Counted from the stretch's first letter, positions 1 through 8,618 are shown. The stretch is 31,965 bases of DNA from CAZEGC01 sp964511635 (GCA_964511635.1 CAZEGC010000008.1:1-31965), one strand, 5' to 3'. Made by a program: numbers and translations. The notes: generated from the letters alone by a model not told the origin.

Positions 1-953
1 CTAAAGCGTTCGTCTTGGGCGTTGAGTGGGTTTTTGTCGCCCTCCCACTTGGCACTAAATGGCGGATTGGCTACAACGGCTTCAAATTTATATTCTAGAT
101 GCTCTGGGTGTTTGAGTGTGTCATCTTGCTTGATATCGAAATCGCTAAAATGAACATCGTGCAGAATCATGTTCATGCGAGCTAGGTTGTAGGTGGTGTT
201 GTTCATTTCTTGGCCGAAGTAGCGCTCTATTTCCGCATACCGACCAATGCGGAGCAGTAGCGAACCTGAACCGCAGGCTGGGTCATAAACACTTTTGAGA
301 CGCTTTTTGCCCAAGGTAACAGTGCGAGCCAGCACCTCGCTAACTTCTTGCGGGGTGTAAAACTCACCGGCCTTTTTGCCGGCACCGCTAGCGAACTGGC
401 CGATTAGGTATTCGTAGGCGTCGCCTAGGATGTCGATCTCGCTGTTTTCTAGCTGGAAGTCAATTTTACCAAGGTGCTTGAGGACTTTGGCAATCAGTTC
501 TGCCCTGGCGCTGACAGTTTTACCGAGCTTATTGGCGTTTAGGTCGAGTTCAGAAAACAGCTTGTCGAAATCATCTTCGCTGTCAGTGCCCATGGTGCTG
601 CGCTCGATGTTAGTGAGTATGCGCTCTAGGTCTTCTATGTAGTCATCGAGTTCGGTGCGCTCGGTCATTTTGACGAATAGCTCACTCGGCATCAAAAAAT
701 AACCTAAATGATCAAGTGTGGCTTTTTTAATCTCATCTATTAATTCAAAATCCGTATCGGCCACATCGCGGTACTTAACGCCTTCGTCTTCGAGTAGGTC
801 ATCGGCATAAAGTGCAAGCTTTTCTGATAGATATTTATAGAAAATAAAACCTAGGATATAGTCACGAAACTCATCGGCATCCATCTTGCCACGTAGTTCG
901 TTGGCAATATCCCACAGGCTAGACTGCAGCTGCCTCTTTTGATCTTCTGACAC
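1..953 (-). CDS. hsdM: Type I restriction-modification DNA methyltransferase subunit (HsdM), C-terminus beyond left edge
   Basis: About 317 residues are visible and the frame is still open at base 1, so the C-terminus lies outside the window. The start is a GTG at 953-951, with GGAG at 962-959 five bases upstream. The N-terminus (SLWDIANELRGKMDADEF, then YILGFIFYKYLSEK) is the HsdM helical bundle. Residues about 224-230 (bases 264-284) read DPACGSG, the SAM-binding motif I, and residues 296-299 (bases 57-68) read NPPF, the catalytic motif IV of N6-adenine methyltransferases. HsdM pairs with HsdS to methylate adenine and, with HsdR, to restrict foreign DNA; hsdS and hsdR would be expected just left of the window. 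The family assignment is secure; whether the whole system is intact cannot be seen. Confidence 0.93.
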   Translation of the reverse strand, partial: MSEDQKRQLQSSLWDIANELRGKMDADEFRDYILGFIFYKYLSEKLALYADDLLEDEGVKYRDVADTDFELIDEIKKATLDHLGYFLMPSELFVKMTERTELDDYIEDLERILTNIERSTMGTDSEDDFDKLFSELDLNANKLGKTVSARAELIAKVLKHLGKIDFQLENSEIDILGDAYEYLIGQFASGAGKKAGEFYTPQEVSEVLARTVTLGKKRLKSVYDPACGSGSLLLRIGRYAEIERYFGQEMNNTTYNLARMNMILHDVHFSDFDIKQDDTLKHPEHLEYKFEAVVANPPFSAKWEGDKNPLNAQDERF

Positions 954-975
954 ACTTACTCCAAATCTTTTTTAC

Positions 976-1004
976 AGTATAACCTTTTTAGCTTTGTGTG
1001 TGTA
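976..1004 (-). promoter_or_regulatory. Putative hsdM promoter
   Basis: The minus strand has TATACT at 981-976 as a -10 box and TACACA at 1004-999 as a weak -35 box, 17 bases apart. The predicted start of transcription (about 969) gives a short leader carrying the GGAG ribosome site. The -35 matches only partly. Confidence 0.45.
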
Positions 1005-1115
1005 GTGCTGCATCGCTGCTGCTTGGCGGTGTTGACGAGTGTGCGGCCATAGGGAGTGCATCATATACAGAAGATAGGACGTGTCTATATAGTTGAACGC
1101 TTGTCATGCGCAATT

Positions 1116-1147
1116 AATAACGCCTGGCTTTACCCAGGCTAGTTATT
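1116..1147 (-). terminator. Intrinsic terminator of the small membrane protein gene
   Basis: Arms GCCTGG (1122-1127) and CCAGGC (1134-1139) form the core, extended by AATAAC (1116-1121) pairing with GTTATT (1142-1147) across a two-base bulge. The structure overlaps the stop codon of the minus-strand gene at 1143. The T tract is imperfect (TTATTAATT). The rest of 954-1115 shows only a GT-rich stretch. Confidence 0.55.
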
Positions 1148-1457
1148 TGGCGGTTGGGACTAAGATTGGTTTTTTAAGGATAATTTTATATATATTTTCG
1201 ATTGCATCGCCGCCAGCGTACCCTATTATTAAAGCGACGGCTGGGTTTAGGCTAAAGCCTTGAGTGAAGTCATGCGCCAAGCCTGACCCATCAAGCGCCC
1301 AGACGGTACCTAGGCCGACCACCATCGACACCAACACGTTCATGCCAAAGTATTTTGGGTCAAACTTGACGTCTTTGTACGAAGTTAAGTATTTAGTGTA
1401 GCCGACTAAACCCCGAGCTACTCCGCCTAATGCGCCAAATAGTAGTACCATGAACAT
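1143..1457 (-). CDS. Small membrane protein of unknown function (104 aa)
   Basis: This protein has three hydrophobic stretches: about residues 1-20, 38-57 and 70-92. The last contains NPAVALIIGYAGGDAIENIY, a glycine-rich helix suggesting close helix packing, and the C-terminus is lysine-rich. GGAG lies about six bases before the ATG, which supports the start. It is divergent from the hydrolase gene at 1594 and has its own terminator, so it is probably monocistronic. I do not recognise a named family. It resembles small bacterial membrane proteins of the DUF4257/holin-like size class, but that is only an impression. Function unknown. Confidence 0.75.
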   Translation of the reverse strand: MFMVLLFGALGGVARGLVGYTKYLTSYKDVKFDPKYFGMNVLVSMVVGLGTVWALDGSGLAHDFTQGFSLNPAVALIIGYAGGDAIENIYKIILKKPILVPTAK

Positions 1458-1530
1458 ATTTGCTCCTTTTGTTTTGATTTTATGGTTTTTATGGTAACAC
1501 TAATTGTAAAAAATACAAAAAAAAGATTTG

Positions 1531-1559
1531 TTTACAATCTATCACGCGCTCGATATACT
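1531..1559 (+). promoter_or_regulatory. Promoter of the alpha/beta hydrolase gene
   Basis: TTTACA (1531-1536) and TATACT (1554-1559) are separated by exactly 17 bases. The same TTTACAAT octamer occurs inverted at 1510-1503, facing the divergent gene at 1457, so the two genes may share a control region. Confidence 0.75.
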
Positions 1560-1593
1560 GTAGGAAAATACCATTAGCGTATTGGAGCCAAAG

Positions 1594-2538
1594 ATGCCGG
1601 AAACGATGCCTACTTCACCCGAAGGAACTCGCGATAGAGTGCGGTTTCATGCGGTCGGGCAGCCAAAACTCCAAGCCACCGAGCGCCTACAAGGGATAAC
1701 TGAAGTTGTTGGTGCACCGCTACGCTACACATATGAATATCCATTAGAAGAGGTTACCGATGAGGTGCCTTTTTTGATTATTCCTGGGTACGGCGGTATA
1801 AAGCCAGCTTATCGCAGGCTACGAGAGAGTCTGGTGCAAAGCGGTAAGCCTGCGATTACCCTACGACCTTTGAGGTGTCATTCGATCGCAGCGGCTACGC
1901 ATCCTAGTTATTTTCTAAAACCCTCTGCCCTTCCGTCGCGGGCAGTTTACGGGATAATGAATGATTTACGCATAAGCCATGGCGTTGATACATTTGATTT
2001 AGCTGGGCATTCCATGGGCGGCTGGGTGGCTAGCCGGGTAGCAGAGCGTCATAGCGACAAGGTGCGATCAGTGTCTCTGGTTGCTTCGGCTGGTCTAGAA
2101 GACCACTCACCAACACTACTGATTAAAAGACTACCGAAATTTTTTGCCAAGGAGTTTTTACCCCGAATGCGACAGGTAGCGATTGAGGACGAGCTACGGT
2201 TTGCCCGCGACGCACTTCATTATGTACTTAGAAATCCTGCCCGGACACTTGCCGAGGGGGTCGCTGTTGCTAAGTGCGACATTCGTCCGTCTTTGGTCCG
2301 GTTGGGTGAATGTGGTGTTAGGACAGCGATTTTAAACTTCAGCTCGGATTATTTGATTCAAAATAAAACTACCAAAAGTGAAGTGGGTCATCTGGTAGAT
2401 CACTGCGAGACACACGAGCGCTCTGATCTAGGTCACCTGGCACCCCAAGTTCATCCAGACTTGGTTGCCAGCAGGCTAGTTGAAATCAGTCGAAAAATTA
2501 ACGCCTCTGAGCCTAGGCTCGTGCGCCCTGCGAGCTAG
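1594..2538 (+). CDS. Alpha/beta hydrolase
   Basis: This is a serine hydrolase of the alpha/beta fold, 314 residues from the chosen start. FLIIPGYGG is the strand and oxyanion loop. DLAGHSMGG is the nucleophile elbow with the serine at about residue 140, an aspartate in NFSSDYL (about 252) and a histidine in DLGHLAP (about 281) complete the triad. A helical cap lies between residues 170 and 235. An in-frame TTG at 1582 would add four residues, but GGAG at 1584-1587 lies six bases before the ATG at 1594 and would be inside the coding region if TTG were used, so ATG is preferred. There is no signal peptide, so it is probably cytoplasmic. Its substrate (ester, lipid or acyl thioester) cannot be told from the sequence. 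Confidence 0.88.
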   Translation: MPETMPTSPEGTRDRVRFHAVGQPKLQATERLQGITEVVGAPLRYTYEYPLEEVTDEVPFLIIPGYGGIKPAYRRLRESLVQSGKPAITLRPLRCHSIAAATHPSYFLKPSALPSRAVYGIMNDLRISHGVDTFDLAGHSMGGWVASRVAERHSDKVRSVSLVASAGLEDHSPTLLIKRLPKFFAKEFLPRMRQVAIEDELRFARDALHYVLRNPARTLAEGVAVAKCDIRPSLVRLGECGVRTAILNFSSDYLIQNKTTKSEVGHLVDHCETHERSDLGHLAPQVHPDLVASRLVEISRKINASEPRLVRPAS

Positions 2539-2587
2539 GTCTGATTTTAACGACTCACTTCTAGGCGTGTATTAATAGAGTAAATTA

Positions 2588-2627
2588 AATAACCACCCGA
2601 GACACGCAGCCAGGGGTGGTTATTTTT
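2588..2627. terminator. Strong bidirectional intrinsic terminator
   Basis: An 11-base perfect stem, AATAACCACCC (2588-2598) with GGGTGGTTATT (2614-2624), is followed by T residues on the plus strand. The minus strand also runs into TTATTTAATTTA. It separates the convergent hydrolase gene and the acidic membrane protein gene. Confidence 0.87.
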
Positions 2628-2669
2628 GTTTAGCTGGGATTAACGACGACGACGACGCGAGGGCTAGTT

Positions 2670-2990
2670 TTACTGAACGTTAGGGTCGTTTGCTTCTGGC
2701 ATGACGCCGTCATTATTTTCAGTTGCATCGTCACTCGCTTCGTCATCGACTTGATCGTCACCTTCGTCCTGGACTGGCGGGAAGATGATTGGAGCTTCAT
2801 CATTTTCCGTTTGGAGTTCATTAGTGGTGGTGTCAGTCGTAGTGTTATCAATTGCCTCATTGGCCCGCATTAGCGCAAATGCAGCCAGTCCTAGCGCAAC
2901 TAGTGCAATAATGAGCGCTACTACAGCTGCGATCATTCCGCCACTTGTGCCACCTTCCCGTCTAGTTTCATCGTATCGATATTCAGCCAT
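2670..2990 (-). CDS. Acidic single-pass membrane protein of unknown function (106 aa)
   Basis: The frame is open back to 3077, but the ATG at 2990 has a strong GGAGG (3003-2999) eight bases upstream and is taken as the start. The product begins MAEYRYDETRREGG, then has one transmembrane helix (about residues 19-41, rich in Ala, Val, Leu and Ile, ending LMRANEA). A Thr-, Asp- and Glu-rich low-complexity tail follows, ending DPNVQ. By the positive-inside rule the short basic N-terminus is cytoplasmic and the acidic tail is outside. It is flanked by a bidirectional terminator and the divergent P-type ATPase gene. No family recognised. An acidic surface tail could bind cations, but this is speculation. 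Confidence 0.78.
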   Translation of the reverse strand: MAEYRYDETRREGGTSGGMIAAVVALIIALVALGLAAFALMRANEAIDNTTTDTTTNELQTENDEAPIIFPPVQDEGDDQVDDEASDDATENNDGVMPEANDPNVQ

Positions 2991-3119
2991 ATATTGAACC
3001 TCCTTTATTTGGTTTGTATGGTGTTGTGGTTCAACTCTAGATGATGTAGTAGCTATTAACCGTAAGATTTTTAACATTAATTGTAAAAAAATAATTAGTT
3101 AAGCTTATGGTAATGCATT

Positions 3120-3125
3120 TATAAT
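3120..3125 (+). promoter_or_regulatory. -10 box giving a leaderless transcript of the first P-type ATPase gene
   Basis: A perfect TATAAT ends six bases before the ATG at 3132, so transcription should begin at or next to the start codon. No Shine-Dalgarno is present and no convincing -35 box was found at the proper distance. Confidence 0.65.
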
Positions 3126-3131
3126 ACGGTT

Positions 3132-5480
3132 ATGGACGATTTTCTGCCAATTTTACGGCGTAATATTTTTACACCAATTGTACTGGCGATTTTTTCACTA
3201 TCAATTACGCTACTAGCGCTTGGCGAGCGACGCGACGCTATGTTCATTTCATCGGTAATCACACTTAACGTGGTAATTGCAATTATTCAGGAAATTCGCG
3301 CTCGTCAGGCTTTAAAAAAGTTAGAGCTTTTAAGCGCACCAAAAGCTAGGAAGAGATTTGCCGATGGGACACATGAAAATATCGACTACCATGACCTGGC
3401 GCCCGGCGATATTATTGAGCTTGTCAGTGGTGATGAAGTTCCAGCTGACGGTATCATATATGAAAGTCGAGGTCTGGAGATTGACGAGAGTATGTTAAGC
3501 GGCGAGTCAGTCGCGATTGAAAAGCATGACGATGATATAGGGTATGCAACTACGACGGTCGCTTCTGGGTCTGCATTGATGCGGATTTCAGCAACAGGAG
3601 TTGATACTAGAGCCGGCAACATGACTTCAGAGCTTCGTAGGTACGAGCCTAAATATACACCGCTTCAACTAGTCATCCAGCGAACAATATCAGTTACAAC
3701 GTATGCAGCCTTACTGGTTGCAGCGACAATATTTGTGGTTTATTATTTCCAAGATCAAGAGGCGGTTCGGATCTTTAAAACTATCACCTCGGCCGCTGTA
3801 ACACTGGTACCAGAAGGCTTGCTGCTAGCTAGCTCACTACTACTGGCTTTTGGCTCGTTGAAGCTAGCCCGGGTAAACATGCTACCACAGAAAACCTCGG
3901 CAATTGAGTCGATGGCTCTTTTGAACGTCCTAGCAGTTGATAAAACAGGTACGCTTACTGAGCCGAATTTGACGCTAAATTCAATCGAAGTACTGGGTAG
4001 TAGCTTGAAGAAGGCAGACTTTAGCGATATGGTTGCAATAATTGCACGCGAAGCGAGCGGCAAAAACGCTACAGGGCTCGCAATAACTAATCAGCTACCC
4101 ACCCCATCATTTGATTATGAAATAAAAGACGTGCTGGCTTTTTCTTCAGATAGAAAGTATAGCGCTGTGAAGTACGTCGTTAGCGGCAAAACAAAAATAG
4201 TCATCATGGGAGCGCCAGAAGTGATTGCAGACTTTGCTACGTTCTCGCCTAAAGACACTAAAAAAATTGATAGATTAACTGAAAGTGGTCTTCGAGTTTT
4301 GGCAGTGGCAATATCAGAAAATGCATTTGCAAAGCGTAGCCTTAAGTCGCTTGAAAAAGGTGCTAGCACCTTGGTGGGTATCGTGGTGCTTGGCAACGAA
4401 CTGCGCGAAGGAGTAGAAAAAACAGTTGAGTACCTGCAGTCTCGCGGCGTAAAAGTCAAAGTAATTAGTGGCGACAATCCAAAAACAGTTTCATATGTAG
4501 CGAAAAAGGCTGGAATTTCTGGCTACACACAGGTAATCACCGGAGCCGAGCTAGATAAGTTAAGTGCCAGTAATTGGCGACGTGCCGTCAAGGACAATAC
4601 AATCTTTGCCAGGGTGTTACCGGACCAGAAAGAAAAGATAATTAGTTTATACCAACGCGGCCATAATTTTACCGGTATGGTGGGCGATGGAGTGAACGAT
4701 GCGTTGGCGCTTAAAAAAGCAGATCTAGGAATCGCCATGTTCGCCGGAGCGAGTGTTAGCCGGAGAGTGGCTGATATGATTCTACTGAATAATTCGTTCA
4801 CTACCCTGCCGCTTGGCATGCGCCTAGGGAACCGTTTAATGCAAGCGATAGAAATTATTGCTACTTTATTTTTCCATCGCATTATTTATAGTTTGGTTTT
4901 ACTAGTTTTAACTACAGTTTTTGGGGCGGTGTACCCATTCGAGCCACGTCACGTAACGTTTATGAACATTTTCCTGGTGACAATGCCGACTATAATGTGG
5001 ACGCTATTTCCGCCACTGCCTAAACATCGGATTAATCCCAGGTTTTTTTGGCGTGATACATTGTTCGCGGTGGCCGGAATTGCAGCTATTTCAGGATTAG
5101 TCGTATCAGCGTCCTATGCTATTTTGACCAACTTGCATCCAAATTTTTTGCATGGAGTCGCAACAACTACAGTTATCATAGCCACATTTTTTGGGGTTTA
5201 TTTAGTTTTTTTAGTGCCACGCATGTTAGGAGTGAAGCATACCCGCACTGCTAGATTGTCCCAGGTGTTATACATACTCTGCGTGATATTTGTAGTAATT
5301 GTTAGTTTTGGCTTTGGCGTGACGCGCGATTTCTTCGACTTTACGACGCCAGCTTGGCGTAACGTCTGGCCGCTATCGATGCTAATAATTCTAGCAGCTT
5401 ATTTGCAGTGGCGGCTAGCTAGCAGGGCTGGCGAGAACTTAACCCGACGCAGCAGTAGAGCGTTAGGCCGCAAGCATTAG
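3132..5480 (+). CDS. P-type cation-transporting ATPase, CtpE-like
   Basis: This 782-residue membrane pump drives a cation across the membrane with ATP. The actuator loop carries LSGES (about residue 120). The phosphorylation motif DKTGTLT has its aspartate at residue 270, and GDGVND, the HAD hinge, starts near 518. The M4 ion-site motif is VPEGLLLAS, the PEGL form of CtpE-like ATPases, instead of the PEGLP of classic calcium pumps or the CPC of heavy-metal pumps. The N-terminus is short: the first helix starts at about residue 12 and the usual N-terminal cation ATPase domain is missing. CtpE homologues have been linked to calcium uptake; the ion here is not known. It converges on a second P-type ATPase gene seven bases away. 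The start at 3132 fits the leaderless -10 box. Confidence 0.92.
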   Translation: MDDFLPILRRNIFTPIVLAIFSLSITLLALGERRDAMFISSVITLNVVIAIIQEIRARQALKKLELLSAPKARKRFADGTHENIDYHDLAPGDIIELVSGDEVPADGIIYESRGLEIDESMLSGESVAIEKHDDDIGYATTTVASGSALMRISATGVDTRAGNMTSELRRYEPKYTPLQLVIQRTISVTTYAALLVAATIFVVYYFQDQEAVRIFKTITSAAVTLVPEGLLLASSLLLAFGSLKLARVNMLPQKTSAIESMALLNVLAVDKTGTLTEPNLTLNSIEVLGSSLKKADFSDMVAIIAREASGKNATGLAITNQLPTPSFDYEIKDVLAFSSDRKYSAVKYVVSGKTKIVIMGAPEVIADFATFSPKDTKKIDRLTESGLRVLAVAISENAFAKRSLKSLEKGASTLVGIVVLGNELREGVEKTVEYLQSRGVKVKVISGDNPKTVSYVAKKAGISGYTQVITGAELDKLSASNWRRAVKDNTIFARVLPDQKEKIISLYQRGHNFTGMVGDGVNDALALKKADLGIAMFAGASVSRRVADMILLNNSFTTLPLGMRLGNRLMQAIEIIATLFFHRIIYSLVLLVLTTVFGAVYPFEPRHVTFMNIFLVTMPTIMWTLFPPLPKHRINPRFFWRDTLFAVAGIAAISGLVVSASYAILTNLHPNFLHGVATTTVIIATFFGVYLVFLVPRMLGVKHTRTARLSQVLYILCVIFVVIVSFGFGVTRDFFDFTTPAWRNVWPLSMLIILAAYLQWRLASRAGENLTRRSSRALGRKH

Positions 5481-5487
5481 CCGTTTT

Positions 5488-8013
5488 TTAAGTGTCGCTT
5501 CGCTTGAGGACGTTGCGACCGAAGTGTTTATGAATTTCGACTACTGCTACTGTCACTATGAAGGCTACGGTGCCAGTTAGGGTTAGTTCGTTTAGGTTGA
5601 CGGCCTCAATGTGCAGCAGGTCGCCTAACGGGCTAAACAGAGCTAGTAGCTGAAGTATGACCGCTAGGGCTAGGCCGGCATAGAACTTAGCGTTCATTAT
5701 CCTTAACCTGCTAAAGACAGACTCATAATCACTTCTGGCGTTAAATGCATTAGCCCACTGCATAACGACAAGGGTGTTGAAGGCAATGGTGCGGGCGTAT
5801 TCGTGGCCGTATCGGGCTTCAAATAGAGCGTAAAAGCCCAGGGTTATCACCGCCATGCAGGACGCAACTAAAACCATACGGGATATCATGAACTTTGATA
5901 GGATTGGTGAGTTTGGGTGGTTGGGTCGTCTTTTCATGACATTCTTTTCCCCTGGTTCTAACCCTAGCGGAATAACCATTGAAGTGTCAGTTACCAGGTT
6001 GACCCATAAAATTTGCACAGGTAGTAGCGGTACGGGTAAGCCGACGACTAGGGCCCCTAGCATTGTTAGAACTTCACCGGAATTGGTGGATAAAAGATAA
6101 AAAAGCATGCGGCGAATGTTGGTAAAAATAGTCCGACCTTCGCGCATGGCTTCAATGATACTTTTGAAATTATCATCAAGTAGTACAATGTCGCCGGCAT
6201 CTTTGGCGATGTGCGACCCGCTACCCATGGCAATTCCGACGTGCGCATTTGCTAAAGCTGGCACGTCATTAACTCCGTCACCTGTCATGGCGGTGATATG
6301 GTGCTGTTTTAAAAGGGCTAAGATTCGATATTTATGCTCTGGTGCGACGCGTGAAAAAACACGTGTGCTATCGATAATATCGCTTAGCTCTTCGTCAGTC
6401 ATGGCTTCCATTTTGCGACTATCAAATACCTGCGAACGATCCTGAACCATGCCGATCTGCCGCCCAATATGATAGGCAGTCTCAAAGTGGTCTCCTGTAA
6501 TCATACGTACGGTGACACCCGCTTCTTGGGCTGCATTTACAGCACGTTTGGCTTCAGGTCGAAGTACGTCGGCCACTGCCAGGAAGCCTGCAAATTCTAT
6601 CCGGTCTTTTTTGGTCAGCTCACTAAAAGTTTTGATTTGGTTTTTTAATTTAACTTTTCCAATCGCTAGGACGCGGTAACCCTGACTAGTTAGATGATGC
6701 AGAGCGGTGGTTGCCTCTTCAAGTTCGTTATCGGTAATATCGCTTCTTGCTAGCAGCTGTTCGGGAGCACCTTTTACGGACAGCTCGTATTCTTTACCAT
6801 GGTGCCAGATATTGCCGCTCATAGCATGGGCTTGGTCAAACGACAGCGCTGCTAGTGGCTCGCCCCTAGTGCCATCCGTGCGAAGTTTGCTGGTGTATTC
6901 AAGCATCGCGATATCAAGCGGATCATGAGACTTACGTTCACTTTGATTAATAGACTGACTGGCGATATCCATCAGATTAGCTCGACTACCTTCTGGCTGC
7001 CAAGTTTCTTGAACCGTGAGCTTATTTTTAGTTAGGGTGCCGGTCTTGTCGGTAGCTATGGTGGTGATAACGCCGATCGACTCAATTGCGCCCATGTTTC
7101 GAACTAGGGCTTTTTTGTGGGCCATCCTGCGCATACCGATGGCTAGCACTACCGAAATTGCTACCGGTAAACTTTCTGGTACAGCTGAAACCGAAAGAGC
7201 AATGATGAATTTAAAGCTTTCTGTTAACTCCATGCCGCGTAGTATGGCTAGGGCGAATATTACTATTGCTACCGCGAACACAACGGCAATTATTTGCGTG
7301 ATTAATTTGTCGATTTTTTTCTGAACCGGACTTTCGGTATTGGTATTTTTAGCAAGAGCTGCGATTTGACCAAATTCAGTTTCATTTCCAGTTCTAACTA
7401 CGACAGCGGTTGCCGTGCCCGAGACAATAAATGAGCCTTGAAACAGCATATTAGCTTGTTTATATACTTCTTTTTCACCGCGTAAGCTATCAACTTTTTT
7501 AGAAATTGGGGTGCTTTCGCCCGTTAACAGAGCTTCGTCAGTTCGAACGTTGCTAGCTTCAATTAACCTGGCGTCAGCTGGGATTTTTTCACCTTCACCT
7601 AAAATTATAACGTCGCCCGGTACAAGTTCAGCGCTGTCGACCCTGATTAACTTATTGTTTCTAAGTGTCTCGACTGCCTGGGCTTGATGCTTTTGAAGAG
7701 TGCGCATAATGCGCTCGGTTGAAAAGCGCTGCAGGTAGTATATGAGGGCAGTTATAACAATAATGGCTAAGATTATGTATGCATCTAACATGTCGCCATG
7801 AAGAAAACTAATAATCACAGCGAAAATCAAGATCAGTATAAATACATTAGCGAATGGTTCAATTAATTTTCGCCACAATGGTACGGTCGTAACTTTGATG
7901 ACGTTTTTTCCGTAGTGCGCTTGACGCTTTATCACTTCGGAGCCTGATATGCCCCGCTCAGATGTTTCTAGTTCTTTTAAGACCTTGTGTATCGGTTTAT
8001 TGTAAATAAGCAT
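5488..8013 (-). CDS. P2-type cation ATPase (calcium/sodium pump family)
   Basis: This 841-residue P-type ATPase has full family architecture. The N-terminal cation-ATPase domain (IHKVLKELETSERGISGSEV) is followed by two helices, then the actuator domain with LLTGEST. M4 carries VPESLPVAIS, and DKTGTLTKNKL has its phosphorylated aspartate at residue 322. GDGVNDVPAL and DDNFKSIIEAMREGR follow, and a six-helix C-terminal part includes LWVNLVTD. The PEGLP motif of calcium pumps reads PESLP here, so the exported ion (calcium, sodium or other) is uncertain. It is transcribed alone from a -10 box next to its ATG. The facing gene encodes a different P-type ATPase subclass, so the two may move the same or opposing cations. 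Confidence 0.93.
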   Translation of the reverse strand: MLIYNKPIHKVLKELETSERGISGSEVIKRQAHYGKNVIKVTTVPLWRKLIEPFANVFILILIFAVIISFLHGDMLDAYIILAIIVITALIYYLQRFSTERIMRTLQKHQAQAVETLRNNKLIRVDSAELVPGDVIILGEGEKIPADARLIEASNVRTDEALLTGESTPISKKVDSLRGEKEVYKQANMLFQGSFIVSGTATAVVVRTGNETEFGQIAALAKNTNTESPVQKKIDKLITQIIAVVFAVAIVIFALAILRGMELTESFKFIIALSVSAVPESLPVAISVVLAIGMRRMAHKKALVRNMGAIESIGVITTIATDKTGTLTKNKLTVQETWQPEGSRANLMDIASQSINQSERKSHDPLDIAMLEYTSKLRTDGTRGEPLAALSFDQAHAMSGNIWHHGKEYELSVKGAPEQLLARSDITDNELEEATTALHHLTSQGYRVLAIGKVKLKNQIKTFSELTKKDRIEFAGFLAVADVLRPEAKRAVNAAQEAGVTVRMITGDHFETAYHIGRQIGMVQDRSQVFDSRKMEAMTDEELSDIIDSTRVFSRVAPEHKYRILALLKQHHITAMTGDGVNDVPALANAHVGIAMGSGSHIAKDAGDIVLLDDNFKSIIEAMREGRTIFTNIRRMLFYLLSTNSGEVLTMLGALVVGLPVPLLPVQILWVNLVTDTSMVIPLGLEPGEKNVMKRRPNHPNSPILSKFMISRMVLVASCMAVITLGFYALFEARYGHEYARTIAFNTLVVMQWANAFNARSDYESVFSRLRIMNAKFYAGLALAVILQLLALFSPLGDLLHIEAVNLNELTLTGTVAFIVTVAVVEIHKHFGRNVLKRSDT

Positions 8014-8020
8014 TAGGGCT

Positions 8021-8026
8021 ATTATA
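8021..8026 (-). promoter_or_regulatory. -10 box giving a leaderless transcript of the second P-type ATPase gene
   Basis: On the minus strand TATAAT (8026-8021) ends seven bases before the ATG at 8013, and no Shine-Dalgarno is present. The -35 region falls inside the terminator hairpin of the upstream gene (8031-8057), so terminator and promoter are interlocked. Confidence 0.65.
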
Positions 8027-8028
8027 GC

Positions 8029-8057
8029 AAAAATATCCCCAGCAAACGGGGATATTT
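8029..8057 (-). terminator. Intrinsic terminator of the GreA-like gene
   Basis: A ten-base stem, AAATATCCCC (8031-8040) with GGGGATATTT (8048-8057), has a seven-base loop. On the minus strand it runs into TTTTTGC, as expected downstream of the gene ending at 8084. Confidence 0.85.
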
Positions 8058-8083
8058 TGGTTGGTTTATTATAGGATTTACTT

Positions 8084-8575
8084 TTAGGCGATATTGACTA
8101 GTTTCATGCGGTGAGTGCGTAGTCCATTGCCCCACTCTACTGTTTGCTTGATCGTTTTTCCTAGCAGATTGCGACCCAGCGGGCTTTCAACGGAAATTCG
8201 ACCGTCACTTGGGTTGGCTTCAAAGCTATTAACTAGGGTGTATCTCATCATGCGCCCGCTGCTGTCGGCGAGCTCTACGACTGAACCTAGGGCAACTCGG
8301 AGGGCGTCACGTTTTCGAGGTAGTAGCTTGGCTTTTAGTAACAGGGCTCTGTTTTCGGCTAGTTCCTTTTCGAGCTTGTCGATTTGCGCGAGCTTTTCAA
8401 TTCGGGTTAAGCGCCCCTCGTGGCTGTCGATGTCGTCAATGGACTTCAGTTCACTTAAGGCTCGTTCGTGATCTTTTTCAAGTTGAGTAATTGATTTTTC
8501 AAGATCTTTTAGGCCTTTTTTACTCAGGTAAACTGTACTTGATTCTTGGTGTATAGTTTGGTTCTTGATTTTCAT
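8084..8575 (-). CDS. GreA/GreB-like transcription elongation factor
   Basis: The 163-residue protein has an N-terminal antiparallel coiled coil (about residues 17-85, with acidic IDDIDSHEG near its tip). A C-terminal FKBP-like domain follows (VALGSVVELADSSGRMMRYT, then ISVESPLGRNLLGKTIKQTV). This is the GreA layout: the coiled coil enters the RNA polymerase secondary channel and promotes cleavage of backtracked RNA. The tip sequence is divergent from textbook GreA, so it could instead be a Gre-fold paralogue that regulates polymerase without cleavage. A purine-rich site with GGGGG lies about nine bases before the ATG. The gene is flanked by terminators on both sides. Confidence 0.82.
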   Translation of the reverse strand: MKIKNQTIHQESSTVYLSKKGLKDLEKSITQLEKDHERALSELKSIDDIDSHEGRLTRIEKLAQIDKLEKELAENRALLLKAKLLPRKRDALRVALGSVVELADSSGRMMRYTLVNSFEANPSDGRISVESPLGRNLLGKTIKQTVEWGNGLRTHRMKLVNIA

Positions 8576-8618
8576 TTGATAACCCCCTTTGGTTTTCTTT
8601 TGTTCTTAGCTGTGGGAT

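Noticed and set aside
2785..2997. Open frame opposite the acidic membrane protein gene
   Set aside because: It is a mirror of a low-complexity coding region, has no ribosome site or promoter, and the minus-strand gene has a strong start.
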